Source: Paenibacillus rhizosphaerae (GTDB lineage: Bacteria > Bacillota > Bacilli > Paenibacillales > Paenibacillaceae). Taken from it: a stretch of DNA of 64,000 nucleotides. Position 1 is the stretch's first letter. Every line of letters starts with the position of its first letter. The translations under genes and the position numbers were made by a program. Shown piece after piece: positions 44,421 through 53,335 of this stretch. The notes beneath the pieces were generated by a model that searched no databases, had not been told where the DNA came from, and saw only the letters and a list, made by a program, of their open reading frames with translations. Location: positions 1,550,001 through 1,614,000 of the forward strand of contig NZ_JACHXJ010000001.1 in NCBI RefSeq assembly GCF_014192015.1. Direction: 5' to 3'.

Positions 44421-45203
44421 GTGAAACGAAAAATACTGGTTACCGGTGCAGCCGGACGGATCGGAAGCTGTGTTGCGGATGGACTCCGGTCGACAGGAAA
44501 ATATGAAGTGATCGCGACGGATATTCGTCCTGATCCGGAGCATGAAGTCGGCAAGCTGGACATCACGGATGGAGAGGCTGTAGCGAAAGCGCTGGAGGGT
44601 GTTGATACGGTGCTTCATTTTGGCTGGGCTAAAGACGAAGACGATTTCCTCGGTAAGGTGCTTCCCATTAACGTGACAGGTGCTTATCACATTTATGAAG
44701 GCGCCCGTAAGGGCGGCGTATCAAGGGTCATCTTCGCGAGTTCTAATCATGCCACCGGTTTTTATAAAGTAGGAGAGCATATTAAGCCTGAGAATCATCG
44801 GCCCGACAGCTTTTATGGGCTCAGCAAAAGCTATATCGAGCTACTGGGCCGTTATTATTCCGATAAGTACGGAGTGTCCTCCATGAACATCCGGATCGGT
44901 AATTTTCCGGGTGACGACCGTCCGCACTCGGACCGCACCGCGCATATTTGGATCTCCCGGCGCGATATGGTGCAATTGGCCGAATGCTGCATTGAGGCAG
45001 ATCCAGCCCTACATTTTTTAACGTTGTACGGGACCTCAGCGAATGACGACAATTATTATGATATCGGTTACCTGCGCGAAAAAATCGGTTATGTGCCCAA
45101 GGATAACGCGGCGGACGTTCTGGCACGGCAGGGGCTGGACGAAGACGACATCAAGCAGGAAGAAGGGGTATACCAAGGTGGTCCAGGGGTAAAGAAGGAA
45201 TAG
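44421..45203 (+). CDS. NAD-dependent epimerase/dehydratase-family protein (uronate dehydrogenase-like)
   Basis: A 260-residue extended-type SDR with the Rossmann motif ILVTGAAGRIGSCVADGL, the active-site pair SSNHATG and YGLSKSY (YxxxK), and RIGNFPGDDRPHSDR. The overall pattern is close to uronate dehydrogenases that oxidise galacturonate or glucuronate, but the substrate is not proven. GTG 44421 is chosen, 6 bases after GAGGTG; an earlier GTG at 44412 overlaps the ribosome site. Confidence 0.85.
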   Translation: MKRKILVTGAAGRIGSCVADGLRSTGKYEVIATDIRPDPEHEVGKLDITDGEAVAKALEGVDTVLHFGWAKDEDDFLGKVLPINVTGAYHIYEGARKGGVSRVIFASSNHATGFYKVGEHIKPENHRPDSFYGLSKSYIELLGRYYSDKYGVSSMNIRIGNFPGDDRPHSDRTAHIWISRRDMVQLAECCIEADPALHFLTLYGTSANDDNYYDIGYLREKIGYVPKDNAADVLARQGLDEDDIKQEEGVYQGGPGVKKE

Positions 45204-45261
45204 GTATAGGGAATTGTAGTGATGAACTCAGCCGAATAAGCGGGGAATCGCGATCAAATGA

Positions 45262-45302
45262 AAAGGAGTTATGCCGTCTGCAGGCGGTGTAACTCCTTTA
45301 AC
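45262..45302 (+). terminator. Terminator after epimerase gene
   Basis: AAAGGAGTT ... CCG/CGG ... AACTCCTTT with a loop near TCTGCAGG; few T residues follow, so strength is uncertain. Confidence 0.6.
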
Positions 45303-45319
45303 GTTTATATTTCTACCGG

Positions 45320-45338
45320 TGTAACACAGCATGTTACA
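45320..45338. promoter_or_regulatory. Perfect 19-bp palindrome in the helD leader region
   Basis: TGTAACACAGCATGTTACA: seven-base arms TGTAACA/TGTTACA with a 5-base centre. Its half-sites resemble those upstream of the oxidoreductase at 13574. Probable protein-binding site. Confidence 0.5.
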
Positions 45339-45364
45339 TCACGTTTGCGTATGGCAATGTAAAA

Positions 45365-45406
45365 AACTCCGCCTTAGGGAGGTGCTTCCCGTTAATAGGC
45401 GGAGTT
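45365..45406 (-). terminator. Orphan minus-strand terminator-like hairpin
   Basis: AACTCCGCC (45365-45373) pairs with GGCGGAGTT (45398-45406), with an inner GGGA/TCCC. Read on the minus strand it ends in a run of six T. No minus-strand gene lies on its upstream side (toward helD), so it either ends an antisense or short transcript or acts as a leader hairpin for helD. Confidence 0.5.
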
Positions 45407-45587
45407 AGAAAGTAAACAAAAATAAAGTTGCCAAAAAGAATGCAACATGATAAATTAAAATATGCGTCATGTGTTAATTCGTGCAATTAATCAGTATTTC
45501 CTAATTATATCTTACACTAAAGAATCGGCTCCGTCAACCCCCATTTTTCGCGTACTCACGATTAGTTATGTAAAGGAGAGTTGCTTA

Positions 45588-47933
45588 ATGAGTCAAGAAT
45601 TTCCGCAGGAGCAGCAGCGGGTGAATCAAGTGATCGGCATCATTCAAGATCAGATCGACGCATATGAGGAGTCAACGGCCCGCCGCCGTCAAGAAGTCGT
45701 GGACATCCGGAAGCATTTCTGGGAAGACGTCACAGTGAACACGGACAACTTTGACGATTTTCTTGAAACGATTATCAGCTTGCGGCAGCAGTCCGAGGTC
45801 CTCTCTTTAAGCCAGGGGAGCCACCGCCAGTCCGCCAAGCGGCTGTCCCAGCTTCAGCGCATGCAGGATGTGCCGTATTTCGGGCGGATAGATTTTACCG
45901 AAGAGGGAATGGGCGAGACAGAGCGCGTGTATATCGGCGTTTCGTCGCTCACGGACGCCACCGGGGAGAAGTTTCTGATTTATGACTGGAGAGCTCCGGT
46001 CTCAAGCATGTATTACGACTGCACGCCGGGTCCGGCTGAATATATCACGCCCGGCGGGCCGATCCACGGCACGCTGGAGCAAAAATGGCAGTATATCATC
46101 CGCAGCGGAGTTATCCAGTCGATGTTTGATACCCGGCTCACCATCGGTGACGAGATTCTACAGCAGGTGCTCGGCCAATCTGCAGACACGCACATGCGAA
46201 GCATCGTGGCGACGATTCAGCAGGAGCAGAACCGGATTATCCGCCATGACAGCGCACGCCTGCTTATTGTTCAGGGCGCAGCCGGTAGCGGCAAGACGTC
46301 GGCCGCTCTGCAGCGGATCGCTTATTTGCTGTATAAATACCGGAACCGCTTGACTGCGGACCAAATGCTTCTATTTTCACCGAACGCCATGTTCAAGAGT
46401 TATGTCTCGAGTGTTCTGCCTGAGCTTGGGGAAGAGAACATGCAGCAGGTCACGTTTCAGGAGTATCTGAACCACCGGCTGAGCGGCTCCTTCGACGTCG
46501 AAGATCCTTACACCCAGCTGGAATACGTCCTTACGGCTTCGGAAGACCCGAACTACCGGGTTCGAATGGCGGGAATCCGCTTTAAGGCGACAAAGGCTTT
46601 TTTTGATAGGATTCAATCCTGCCGCCAAGCGCTGGAACAATCCGGAATGGTATTCAGGGATATTTCCTTCAAAGGCAAAACGCTCGTTTCCGCCGAGCAA
46701 ATCACGGAAAGATTTTACCGTGAGCATACGACGCTTCGTTTTGCAAACAGACTGGAAAAGTTGTCGGAGTGGCTGAAGGAGCTGGTCAAGGAAGCGGAGA
46801 AGACCGAGCGGAGAAAACCTTGGGTGCAGGACGCCATTGAGCTGGTCAGCAACGATGAATACCAGCAAGCTTATGCGCATCTCCGAAAAAAACACGGGCT
46901 ATCGGAGGAATCGGAGGAGGATGTGGATCTCGAACTTGTCCGCAAAGAGCTCGCGCGCCGAATCGTCAGCAAAAAATTCAAGCGTATCCGGCAACAAATT
47001 AAAGATATGGGCTTTATCGATATGCCGGCCATCTATAAGCAGATGTTGGTTTCCCAGCCGGCCGCCGGCGAGGTTGAAGGAGCAGAACTCCCACCGGAAT
47101 GGAACGGGATCGGCGAAATGACGTCCCAGCTGCTGGACGAAGAGAAGCTCTTATACGAGGACGCGACACCTTATCTGCTTTTAAAAGAGCTGATTGAAGG
47201 CTTTCAGACGAATGTTTCGATCCGGCATGTCCTCGTGGATGAGGCGCAGGATTATTCGCCGTTTCAATTCGAATTTATTAAAAGGCTTTTTCCGGCGGCT
47301 AAAATGACGGTGCTTGGCGACTTCAACCAGGCTGTCTTCGCCCACGCCGACGGTACGGATGATTTCGGCATGCTGTCCGAATTGTACGGAGAGGAACAAA
47401 CCGATGCCATGATCTTGAACCGAAGCTACCGGTCCACCAGACCGATCGTCGAATTTACACGTGCGATTATCCCCAGCGGGGAAGAGATCATTCCTTTTGA
47501 CCGGAACGGAAGCCGCCCTGTACTCACGAGAGCTGCCGACGCGGATCAATTACATCAGTCCATTCGGCAAAAAGTAAAACAATTCCGGGAACAGGGACAC
47601 CGGACCGTTGCGATTATTTGCAAATCCGCAGCCCAAAGCGCATCCGTATTTGAATCCCTTCACGATCTGGAGGACATCAAGCTCATCACCAGCGGTTCGA
47701 TCGAATACAAACAGGGTACCGTCGTCATTCCGGTATATTTGGCCAAAGGAATCGAATTCGATGCTGTGATCGTCTATGACGCTTCAGACGAAGAATACGG
47801 AGAAGAGAGCTTGCGTCGAGTGTTCTATACCGCCTGTACCCGGGCCATGCATGAGCTGCAGCTGTACAGCATCGGTGAGCCGAACCGTTTTGTTCAAGGG
47901 GCCGCTGCATGGATTACGGAAGAATCGATTTGA
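45588..47933 (+). CDS. helD: HelD, RNA polymerase recycling helicase
   Basis: A 781-residue UvrD-like SF1 ATPase. An N-terminal coiled-coil arm (about 1-75, EQQRVNQVIGIIQDQIDAYE) precedes the RNAP-binding region; Walker A QGAAGSGKTS lies at about 229, Walker B VDEAQDYSPFQFE follows, and motifs GDFNQAVF and LNRSYRST are present. Bacillota HelD releases stalled RNA polymerase after termination and lowers rifampicin sensitivity in some species. ATG 45588 has AAGGAGAG 7 bases upstream. The ~380-base region upstream holds three inverted repeats, suggesting regulated expression. Confidence 0.93.
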   Translation: MSQEFPQEQQRVNQVIGIIQDQIDAYEESTARRRQEVVDIRKHFWEDVTVNTDNFDDFLETIISLRQQSEVLSLSQGSHRQSAKRLSQLQRMQDVPYFGRIDFTEEGMGETERVYIGVSSLTDATGEKFLIYDWRAPVSSMYYDCTPGPAEYITPGGPIHGTLEQKWQYIIRSGVIQSMFDTRLTIGDEILQQVLGQSADTHMRSIVATIQQEQNRIIRHDSARLLIVQGAAGSGKTSAALQRIAYLLYKYRNRLTADQMLLFSPNAMFKSYVSSVLPELGEENMQQVTFQEYLNHRLSGSFDVEDPYTQLEYVLTASEDPNYRVRMAGIRFKATKAFFDRIQSCRQALEQSGMVFRDISFKGKTLVSAEQITERFYREHTTLRFANRLEKLSEWLKELVKEAEKTERRKPWVQDAIELVSNDEYQQAYAHLRKKHGLSEESEEDVDLELVRKELARRIVSKKFKRIRQQIKDMGFIDMPAIYKQMLVSQPAAGEVEGAELPPEWNGIGEMTSQLLDEEKLLYEDATPYLLLKELIEGFQTNVSIRHVLVDEAQDYSPFQFEFIKRLFPAAKMTVLGDFNQAVFAHADGTDDFGMLSELYGEEQTDAMILNRSYRSTRPIVEFTRAIIPSGEEIIPFDRNGSRPVLTRAADADQLHQSIRQKVKQFREQGHRTVAIICKSAAQSASVFESLHDLEDIKLITSGSIEYKQGTVVIPVYLAKGIEFDAVIVYDASDEEYGEESLRRVFYTACTRAMHELQLYSIGEPNRFVQGAAAWITEESI

Positions 47934-48007
47934 TGAATTGAAAACCAACCCTGTTTCATGTATCGTCTAACTCAATGGAAAACGCTGCATAATGGGAGGA
48001 CCATACC

Positions 48008-48424
48008 ATGACGGGTAAGATCATTGTCGTTTTAAAAGCTGTAATCATCCATCAAGGCCGTATCCTGATCCTCAGACGTTCCGGTTCAGATGATGTGGGC
48101 GCGGGAGGCTGGGAAACGGCCGGGGGGAATCTGGAATTTGGCGAGGATTTGGAAACCGCCTTGATTCGTGAAATTAAAGAAGAAGCGGGGATTCATGCAA
48201 GTATCGATCGATTGCTGTTTGCAACGACGTTTTTTACGGATCCGGGCAGGCAATTCGTACTTTTATCTTATTTGTGCAGGTCGGACGAACCGCACGTAAT
48301 CCTATCGCATGAGCACGACGAGTATAGATGGGCCACGAAGTCGGAGCTCGTTCAATATTTGCCTGAGGCGATTATCAGCGACTTTCAGAAGCACGGCATC
48401 TTTACTCTTCCCGAATTGGTTTAA
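48008..48424 (+). CDS. Nudix hydrolase
   Basis: A 138-residue single-domain Nudix protein with the box GGNLEFGEDLETALIREIKE followed by EAGI. It hydrolyses some nucleoside diphosphate-linked compound; the substrate cannot be predicted. GGGAGGACC precedes the ATG. It lies 75 bases after helD and 75 bases before a GNAT gene. Confidence 0.9.
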   Translation: MTGKIIVVLKAVIIHQGRILILRRSGSDDVGAGGWETAGGNLEFGEDLETALIREIKEEAGIHASIDRLLFATTFFTDPGRQFVLLSYLCRSDEPHVILSHEHDEYRWATKSELVQYLPEAIISDFQKHGIFTLPELV

Positions 48425-48498
48425 TTCATTTGTCAATGCACGGGCGGAAGATCTTTTATCGCAATTCCCCCCTCAACGCCTCTTTAGGAGCGAAGCAC

Positions 48499-48978
48499 AT
48501 GTATACTCACAGAGCATTATCTAAGGTGGATTTGACAGATATTTGCGGGTTTCCGCAAACTCAACAGGAGCTGCTTTTTGTAGGTCCAAGTTTTATATTT
48601 CCGCTAACACCAGAACAGATATTGCATTCACTTATGAACCGCTTTGAACCAACCGTCGTTATTGAAGAAGAATCCGGTCAAATTGCTGCTTATGCTAATT
48701 TATACAATAATAACGGTCATACTTGTTGGCTTGGCAATGTCATTGTTTCACCAAATCACAGAGGGCGAGGAGCCGGTGAGTTTTTATTGCATGCTATGAT
48801 GGATAAGGCTAAGGAGAACTATGGGGTGAGGGAGCTCTTCCTCTCCTGTCAACACGCGAATTCAAGAGGGCTCGCATTCTACCATAAGCATTCCTTCAGG
48901 CCTTTTGATCTGAAAATTTCAAAGCTAGATGACGGCCGCAAAATCATCACCGTACAAATGAAAATAAATTTGCAGTGA
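48499..48978 (+). CDS. GNAT-family acetyltransferase
   Basis: A 159-residue GNAT protein with the acetyl-CoA loop NVIVSPNHRGRGAGEFLLHA (V/I-x-x-x-x-R-G-x-G) and ANSRGLAFYHKHSFRPF near the end. ATG 48499 has TTAGGAG 8 bases upstream and begins MYTHRALSKVDLTDIC; an earlier in-frame ATG at 48430 has none. Base composition is visibly richer in A and T than the flanking genes, hinting at separate origin. The acceptor is unknown. Confidence 0.88.
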   Translation: MYTHRALSKVDLTDICGFPQTQQELLFVGPSFIFPLTPEQILHSLMNRFEPTVVIEEESGQIAAYANLYNNNGHTCWLGNVIVSPNHRGRGAGEFLLHAMMDKAKENYGVRELFLSCQHANSRGLAFYHKHSFRPFDLKISKLDDGRKIITVQMKINLQ

Positions 48979-49021
48979 GTTCAAACGATTGAGAGAAGAG
49001 GCCGATGACAGAGCACATAGC

Positions 49022-49049
49022 AAAAGCCCGCTGTGAAGCGGGCTTTTCT
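49022..49049. terminator. Bidirectional terminator
   Basis: AAAAGCCCGC, loop TGTGAA, GCGGGCTTTT. Confidence 0.9.
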
Positions 49050-49172
49050 TCCTGTCTATCGAATCCTCTTTCAATCCTGCGCCTCGGCCGCCAGAATCAT
49101 ACCCGAATATTCCAGAGCCTGGATTCGGTATGTGCCGCCACTCCCCATGACAATTTGCCTGTACCCGAGCTT

Positions 49173-49601
49173 CTATTCCTTTCCATCCGCCGTTCGTATG
49201 CGGTCCCCGCCACGTCTAGGATCCCATATTTCGACGACGTGAACGATTTTGACGACCGGGCCCTGAACGATATCCACTGTTACTCTTCCCAGCATAATTA
49301 AAGGGAATAACGAGAAGTAGATCATAATTATATCGAATAACAAGTCTGCTTTACGCGTAAAGGGTTGCCGTTTGCCGAACCGAAGCACCACGTATGTAAA
49401 AAGATAGCTGAAAAAGATTAATGCCGCGCTGTATCCGGCGATTCCCCGCCACAAAAATTGGCGGACATGGCCTTCATACTTCACCCCGGCAGCAATCAGT
49501 TCTCCCAGGCATAGTATCAGCAGGGCGATCCGCAGGATGTTTCTTTTCTTTTGGTACCAAACCCTTGTTGGAGGAGAAACCAGAGCTCCCAACTCGTTCA
49601 T
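49173..49601 (-). CDS. Hypothetical membrane protein
   Basis: A 142-residue protein with three or four hydrophobic segments (about residues 22-40, 53-75 and 88-110) and a soluble tail ending in VEIWDPRRGGDRIRTADGKE. I prefer ATG 49601 (MNELGALVS), 9 bases after GGAAGG; earlier TTG/ATG codons at 49610 and 49607 overlap the ribosome site. No family is recognised. Its end approaches the bidirectional terminator at 49022-49049. Confidence 0.65.
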   Translation of the reverse strand: MNELGALVSPPTRVWYQKKRNILRIALLILCLGELIAAGVKYEGHVRQFLWRGIAGYSAALIFFSYLFTYVVLRFGKRQPFTRKADLLFDIIMIYFSLFPLIMLGRVTVDIVQGPVVKIVHVVEIWDPRRGGDRIRTADGKE

Positions 49602-49845
49602 GGGCATCAACCTTCCGTCATTCGATCATATCCGGATTTATCGAACCCGACTCCTGCAAGCAGATGCTGCACACGCCAGTATCATACAAAAAGGTAATGG
49701 AAGATCCTGCAAATTGCAAGCCTGAATATCAGGAACAGGAAAAGTGGGCGAATGATAGGCACACAGGTGTGCTGCTGAAACCCAATCTAGCACGGCTCCG
49801 TAATGTTACAATGACAATTTTTTTGAGCTCACAGGGGGAACAGTT

Positions 49846-50697
49846 GTGGCCAGGAATTCGACAACTCCACAAAAGCACCGCAGCACAAAGTGTCATCAAG
49901 GCAATCGCAGAGGTAAATCCAAGCGGAAGGGGAAAACGGCCGGAAGCCGGGCTTCCCGTTTTTGGCTGGGTTTATTAAAATTTCTAGGCTTTTTCGTATT
50001 AGCCGGCTTATTGCTGCTGTATTGGGACTCGGCCAGGTTGGCCTCATTAATCTCCCATGCGGTTCCGGTCCAGCAGCTGACGGCAGACACGAACGGAATC
50101 GTCCGGATAGAAGGAATCGCTGAAGGAGAGGCCGCTGCAGCGGATGAAGGCAAGTTACGGCAGCGTTACCTGCTGCTTCAAAAGGAAAAGTTTAATTGGC
50201 ACTGCAGCAAAAGCGGATGTAACTACATGTGGAATGAAGACGCCGTCCCGCCAGTATGGGGGAATTTAAGCATTCAAGGTGTTAAAGTGGAAAGTGAGCG
50301 TTTCAAATTCTACTCGGACTGGCTGCCGCTTGATTACGAAACTGTGGAACCGGACCAGATTGCGTTTATCCATGAGGGGGGAACTTCCCGCCCGCTGCTT
50401 GTGGAGAGCCCTAAGGAAACGGCCTACGGTTATCATGCGCTTATGCCTGGCGAAAGGATCACGGTAATCGGCCGGGCCGCTAACGGACATTTGGAGCCCA
50501 TTCATTTGCCCGGCGAGGAAGAAGATCAGCGTATGATTTTGATAGGAAGCAGTGTAGAGGAAATGCTCTCCAGCGAAAAGGAAACGCAAACCGGGGTTCT
50601 CATCGCTGCCGGATTTGTTTCGTTGTTTTTGGTACCCGTGATTATAGGCTGGATCTGGAAAGGGTTCCGGAAGATTCAGACTGTGCATAGCAAGTAG
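49846..50697 (+). CDS. Two-helix membrane protein resembling the GIDE/MULAN domain
   Basis: A 283-residue protein with a very basic N-terminus (residues 1-35), one membrane helix at about 39-60, a ~185-residue soluble domain, and a second helix at about 248-268. The domain contains GYHALMPGERITVIGRAANG and a second strand with GSSVEEMLSSEKETQ. Order and spacing recall bacterial relatives of the GIDE domain of mitochondrial MULAN ligases, without any RING. This is resemblance, not proof. GTG 49846 has AGGGGGAAC upstream. Confidence 0.6.
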   Translation: MARNSTTPQKHRSTKCHQGNRRGKSKRKGKTAGSRASRFWLGLLKFLGFFVLAGLLLLYWDSARLASLISHAVPVQQLTADTNGIVRIEGIAEGEAAAADEGKLRQRYLLLQKEKFNWHCSKSGCNYMWNEDAVPPVWGNLSIQGVKVESERFKFYSDWLPLDYETVEPDQIAFIHEGGTSRPLLVESPKETAYGYHALMPGERITVIGRAANGHLEPIHLPGEEEDQRMILIGSSVEEMLSSEKETQTGVLIAAGFVSLFLVPVIIGWIWKGFRKIQTVHSK

Positions 50698-50759
50698 TCT
50701 TTGTTAACGTAACGTCCGCAAACGTCGCTGCCGACCAATTGAAAGCCGAAAGCAAGTTG

Positions 50760-51215
50760 ATGCGAATAAGCCAAGAAGCCGTTCAACTGGACATCACCGG
50801 CTTGATCAGAAAACATTATCGTGACGTCAAATCAGCAGCGCCCGGCACACGGAGAGCAAGCCGGCCTTTGCCTCTCAGAAGCGGCCGGGGTCCATCGACC
50901 GGCATTCGCCGCACTGAGGAGAACGGGGCGATCGTAGATCCATTCAGCTCCATTCTGTTTTTGACGGCCATGGACACGGATCCTTGGCAGGATGACAATT
51001 CGTCAGGCGATTGGAATCCTTCAGACAGCGATCCTTCGACTAATCCAGGGGAGGATGATTCAGGCCCATCTCCGGACTGCGATAGCTCTAGCGGCGATGA
51101 TTCCGGTAATTCTTCCTGCAGTTCATCCAGCGATTCTTCCTGCAGCTCGTCCTCATGCAGTTCTTCATCCTGCAGTTCATCGTCTTGCAGTTCCTGTGGC
51201 GGGGGAGGAGATTAG
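50760..51215 (+). CDS. Protein with acidic Ser/Cys-rich low-complexity tail
   Basis: The frame is open from 50691 (encoding VNVTSANVAADQLKAESKL) with no ATG until 50760 and no ribosome site, so the start is uncertain and the gene may have lost its 5' part. The middle is basic (RRASRPLPLRSGRG); the last ~80 residues are first acidic Asp/Ser/Gly, then a run of CSSS-type repeats with about eight cysteines, ending CSSCGGGGD. Similar Cys/Gly-rich ends occur on some Bacillota membrane proteins. Function unknown. Confidence 0.5.
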   Translation: MRISQEAVQLDITGLIRKHYRDVKSAAPGTRRASRPLPLRSGRGPSTGIRRTEENGAIVDPFSSILFLTAMDTDPWQDDNSSGDWNPSDSDPSTNPGEDDSGPSPDCDSSSGDDSGNSSCSSSSDSSCSSSSCSSSSCSSSSCSSCGGGGD

Positions 51216-51273
51216 GAAGCTGTACTAAAAATAAATCCTTCTGCGCCGCAGGTGGATTTTTTTGTCATTTATA

Positions 51274-51321
51274 TTGACCGATTGATCAGCATGATATATG
51301 ATTTTACTAACCAATTGGTCA
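51274..51321 (+). promoter_or_regulatory. TetR/P450 operon promoter with two matching operators
   Basis: TTGACC (51274-51279), 17 bp, TATGAT (51297-51302) forms a sigma-A promoter. TGACCGATTGATCA (51275-51288) overlaps the -35 and TAACCAATTGGTCA (51308-51321) lies just past the start site. Both match the same palindrome TGACCAATTGGTCA with one or two changes, and their centres are 33 bp apart, about three helical turns. Confidence 0.8.
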
Positions 51322-51340
51322 GCAAATTCGAAACGAGGTG

Positions 51341-51958
51341 ATGAGCCTGCCGATACAGCTTTACGAACGGGATAAGATTTTGCAAGCCTGCTTAACCGTG
51401 TTTGCCCGCAACGGTTATAAGAACACTTCAACGGAAATGTTGGCGGATGCTGCCGGTATTTCCAAAGCTTTGATCTTTCATCATTTCACGAGCAAGAAGA
51501 AACTGTATCTTAGCTTAGTTGACCACTGCTTTGAGAAGGTCCGAACCGGCATCCATTACGATGAGTGGACGGAACACACCGATTTTTTTACAGCCATCAT
51601 TCAGTTAAGCCGTACGAAGCTCGACTATTTTCGGGAGCACCCTGATGAATGGAAGTTAGTATATGAGGCATTTTATGCTACACCTGATGGCTTGAAGGAG
51701 GAAGTCGAGGATAAATACGGTCAAGTGAGCGAAGCACGTAATGCGATGTTCGCACAGCTTTTTGACAAGGTTCCCCTCCGCGAGGGCGTAAATCGAACGT
51801 ATGCATTCGAGCTCGTCATGGCTGTAACCAGACATTTCGAAACGAAGTTTCTGAAAGAGTCGACCGGTATGAGCCATATTAGCGAAGCCTATACCCACAG
51901 CTTAATGGAGGAATTGGAAGCTTTTTGCGACATGATCCGATACGGTATGGAAAATTAA
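51341..51958 (+). CDS. TetR-family regulator of the P450 operon
   Basis: A 205-residue TetR-type repressor. The DNA-binding region (about 8-55) reads ILQACLTVFARNGYKNTSTE then MLADAAGISKALIFHHFTSK; the rest is an all-helical ligand and dimer domain. It is 18 bases upstream of the P450 gene and behind a promoter with two palindromes, so it most likely represses itself and the P450. The start is ATG 51341, close behind GAGGTG; the GTG at 51338 is an alternative. Confidence 0.92.
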   Translation: MSLPIQLYERDKILQACLTVFARNGYKNTSTEMLADAAGISKALIFHHFTSKKKLYLSLVDHCFEKVRTGIHYDEWTEHTDFFTAIIQLSRTKLDYFREHPDEWKLVYEAFYATPDGLKEEVEDKYGQVSEARNAMFAQLFDKVPLREGVNRTYAFELVMAVTRHFETKFLKESTGMSHISEAYTHSLMEELEAFCDMIRYGMEN

Positions 51959-51976
51959 GTGAAGAGGTGAGCGGCC

Positions 51977-53200
51977 GTGAAAGACATCACAAGCAATGAT
52001 TTAGTGGCACCGGAAACGATGCGTGATTTCAACGCGTTCTATCAAAAGCTGGCCTATCGTCAAGAAGGGCTTTACCGGATTGAAGACTTTTTTGGCGTGG
52101 GTAAAGCTTGGGTAGCTTTTCGGTATGAGGATGTCTCAGCGATTTTGAAAGATCCCCGGTTCCTCTCGGACCGGCGAAAGTACGCTTCACAGCAACAATC
52201 TTCACCTGAGAACAGCTCGGTCAATGAATTGCTCGAATGGTTCAAAAGTATGCCCAATATGCTCACGGTGGACCCACCCGACCACACCCGTCTACGGCGT
52301 TTGGTTTCCAAAGCGTTTACGCCCCGAATGATTGAGGATCTCCGCCCGCGAATCCAACAGATCGCCGACGAGCTGCTGGATAAGGTGGCCAGCCGGGGCA
52401 GGATGGAACTCATATCTGAATTTGCTTATCCGCTGCCGATCATCGTGATCTCGGAGATGCTGGGAATCCCTGGCCATCATCAGGCTCGTTTTCGCGAGTG
52501 GACCCACAAGCTGGCCGAATCCGCGCTGAACCCCGGCCAAGCCAATAAGGTTCAGGAAGCCCTTCAGGAGTTTATCGACTACATTCAATCTTTGATTTCT
52601 GAAAAGAGAGCTCGCCCCGGTAGCGATGTCATCAGCGGTTTGCTTCAGGCTTATGACGAGGGAGATAAACTTAACGAGAACGAGCTGCTCTCCACCATTT
52701 GGCTGCTCATTACGGCAGGACATGAAACGACCGTGAATCTGATCGTTAACGGAACCCTGGCTCTGCTTCAGCATCCAGAACAAATGCAGCTGCTTCGAGA
52801 GAATCCGGCTCTCTTGCCGGCGGCGGTGGAAGAACTGCTGCGGTACGCGGGTCCGGTCATGATTACGAGCCGGATCGCGGACGAAGATATCGAGCTCCAC
52901 GGCACACAAATTCGAAAAGGCGAAATGGTTGTGGTGTCACTGGCCGGAGCGGATATGGATGCAAGCCGATTTGACGCGCCGGAGCGGCTGGATATCACAA
53001 GACAAGAGACCGATCATTTGGCATTTGGCAGAGGAATCCATCTTTGCTTGGGGGCGCCTCTTGCCCGCATGGAGGGACAAATCGCGTTCGGCTCGTTGTT
53101 ACGGCGCTTTCCCAACCTGCGTCTTGACGTTAAACCGGAAGACCTGGCGTATCACTACAGCACGCTCCGATCGTTGGTGAGCCTTCCCGTCAGCTTCTAA
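51977..53200 (+). CDS. Bacterial class cytochrome P450
   Basis: A 407-residue soluble P450 of the CYP107-like bacterial type. The heme ligand is Cys 357 in FGRGIHLCLGAPLAR, the I-helix oxygen motif is LITAGHETTVN, and the K-helix ExxR is EELLRYA. These enzymes hydroxylate fatty acids, macrolides or other lipophilic compounds, using separate ferredoxin partners; no redox partner gene is nearby. It starts at GTG 51977 behind AAGAGGTGAG, coupled to the TetR gene. Confidence 0.95.
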   Translation: MKDITSNDLVAPETMRDFNAFYQKLAYRQEGLYRIEDFFGVGKAWVAFRYEDVSAILKDPRFLSDRRKYASQQQSSPENSSVNELLEWFKSMPNMLTVDPPDHTRLRRLVSKAFTPRMIEDLRPRIQQIADELLDKVASRGRMELISEFAYPLPIIVISEMLGIPGHHQARFREWTHKLAESALNPGQANKVQEALQEFIDYIQSLISEKRARPGSDVISGLLQAYDEGDKLNENELLSTIWLLITAGHETTVNLIVNGTLALLQHPEQMQLLRENPALLPAAVEELLRYAGPVMITSRIADEDIELHGTQIRKGEMVVVSLAGADMDASRFDAPERLDITRQETDHLAFGRGIHLCLGAPLARMEGQIAFGSLLRRFPNLRLDVKPEDLAYHYSTLRSLVSLPVSF

Positions 53201-53230
53201 AGCTGTTTCATATCTATGTAAGAGAAAATA

Positions 53231-53256
53231 GTCCGCAATAGCGGGCTTTTTCTTTT
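53231..53256 (+). terminator. Terminator after P450 gene
   Basis: GTCCGC, loop AATA, GCGGGC, then TTTTTCTTTTT. Confidence 0.8.
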
Positions 53257-53335
53257 TATCACCATTAACCTCCATATGATTGAGCCGCTCGTCTGGAAAC
53301 AGGCGAGTTTTATTTTTTGCGCCCTTTTATCAATT

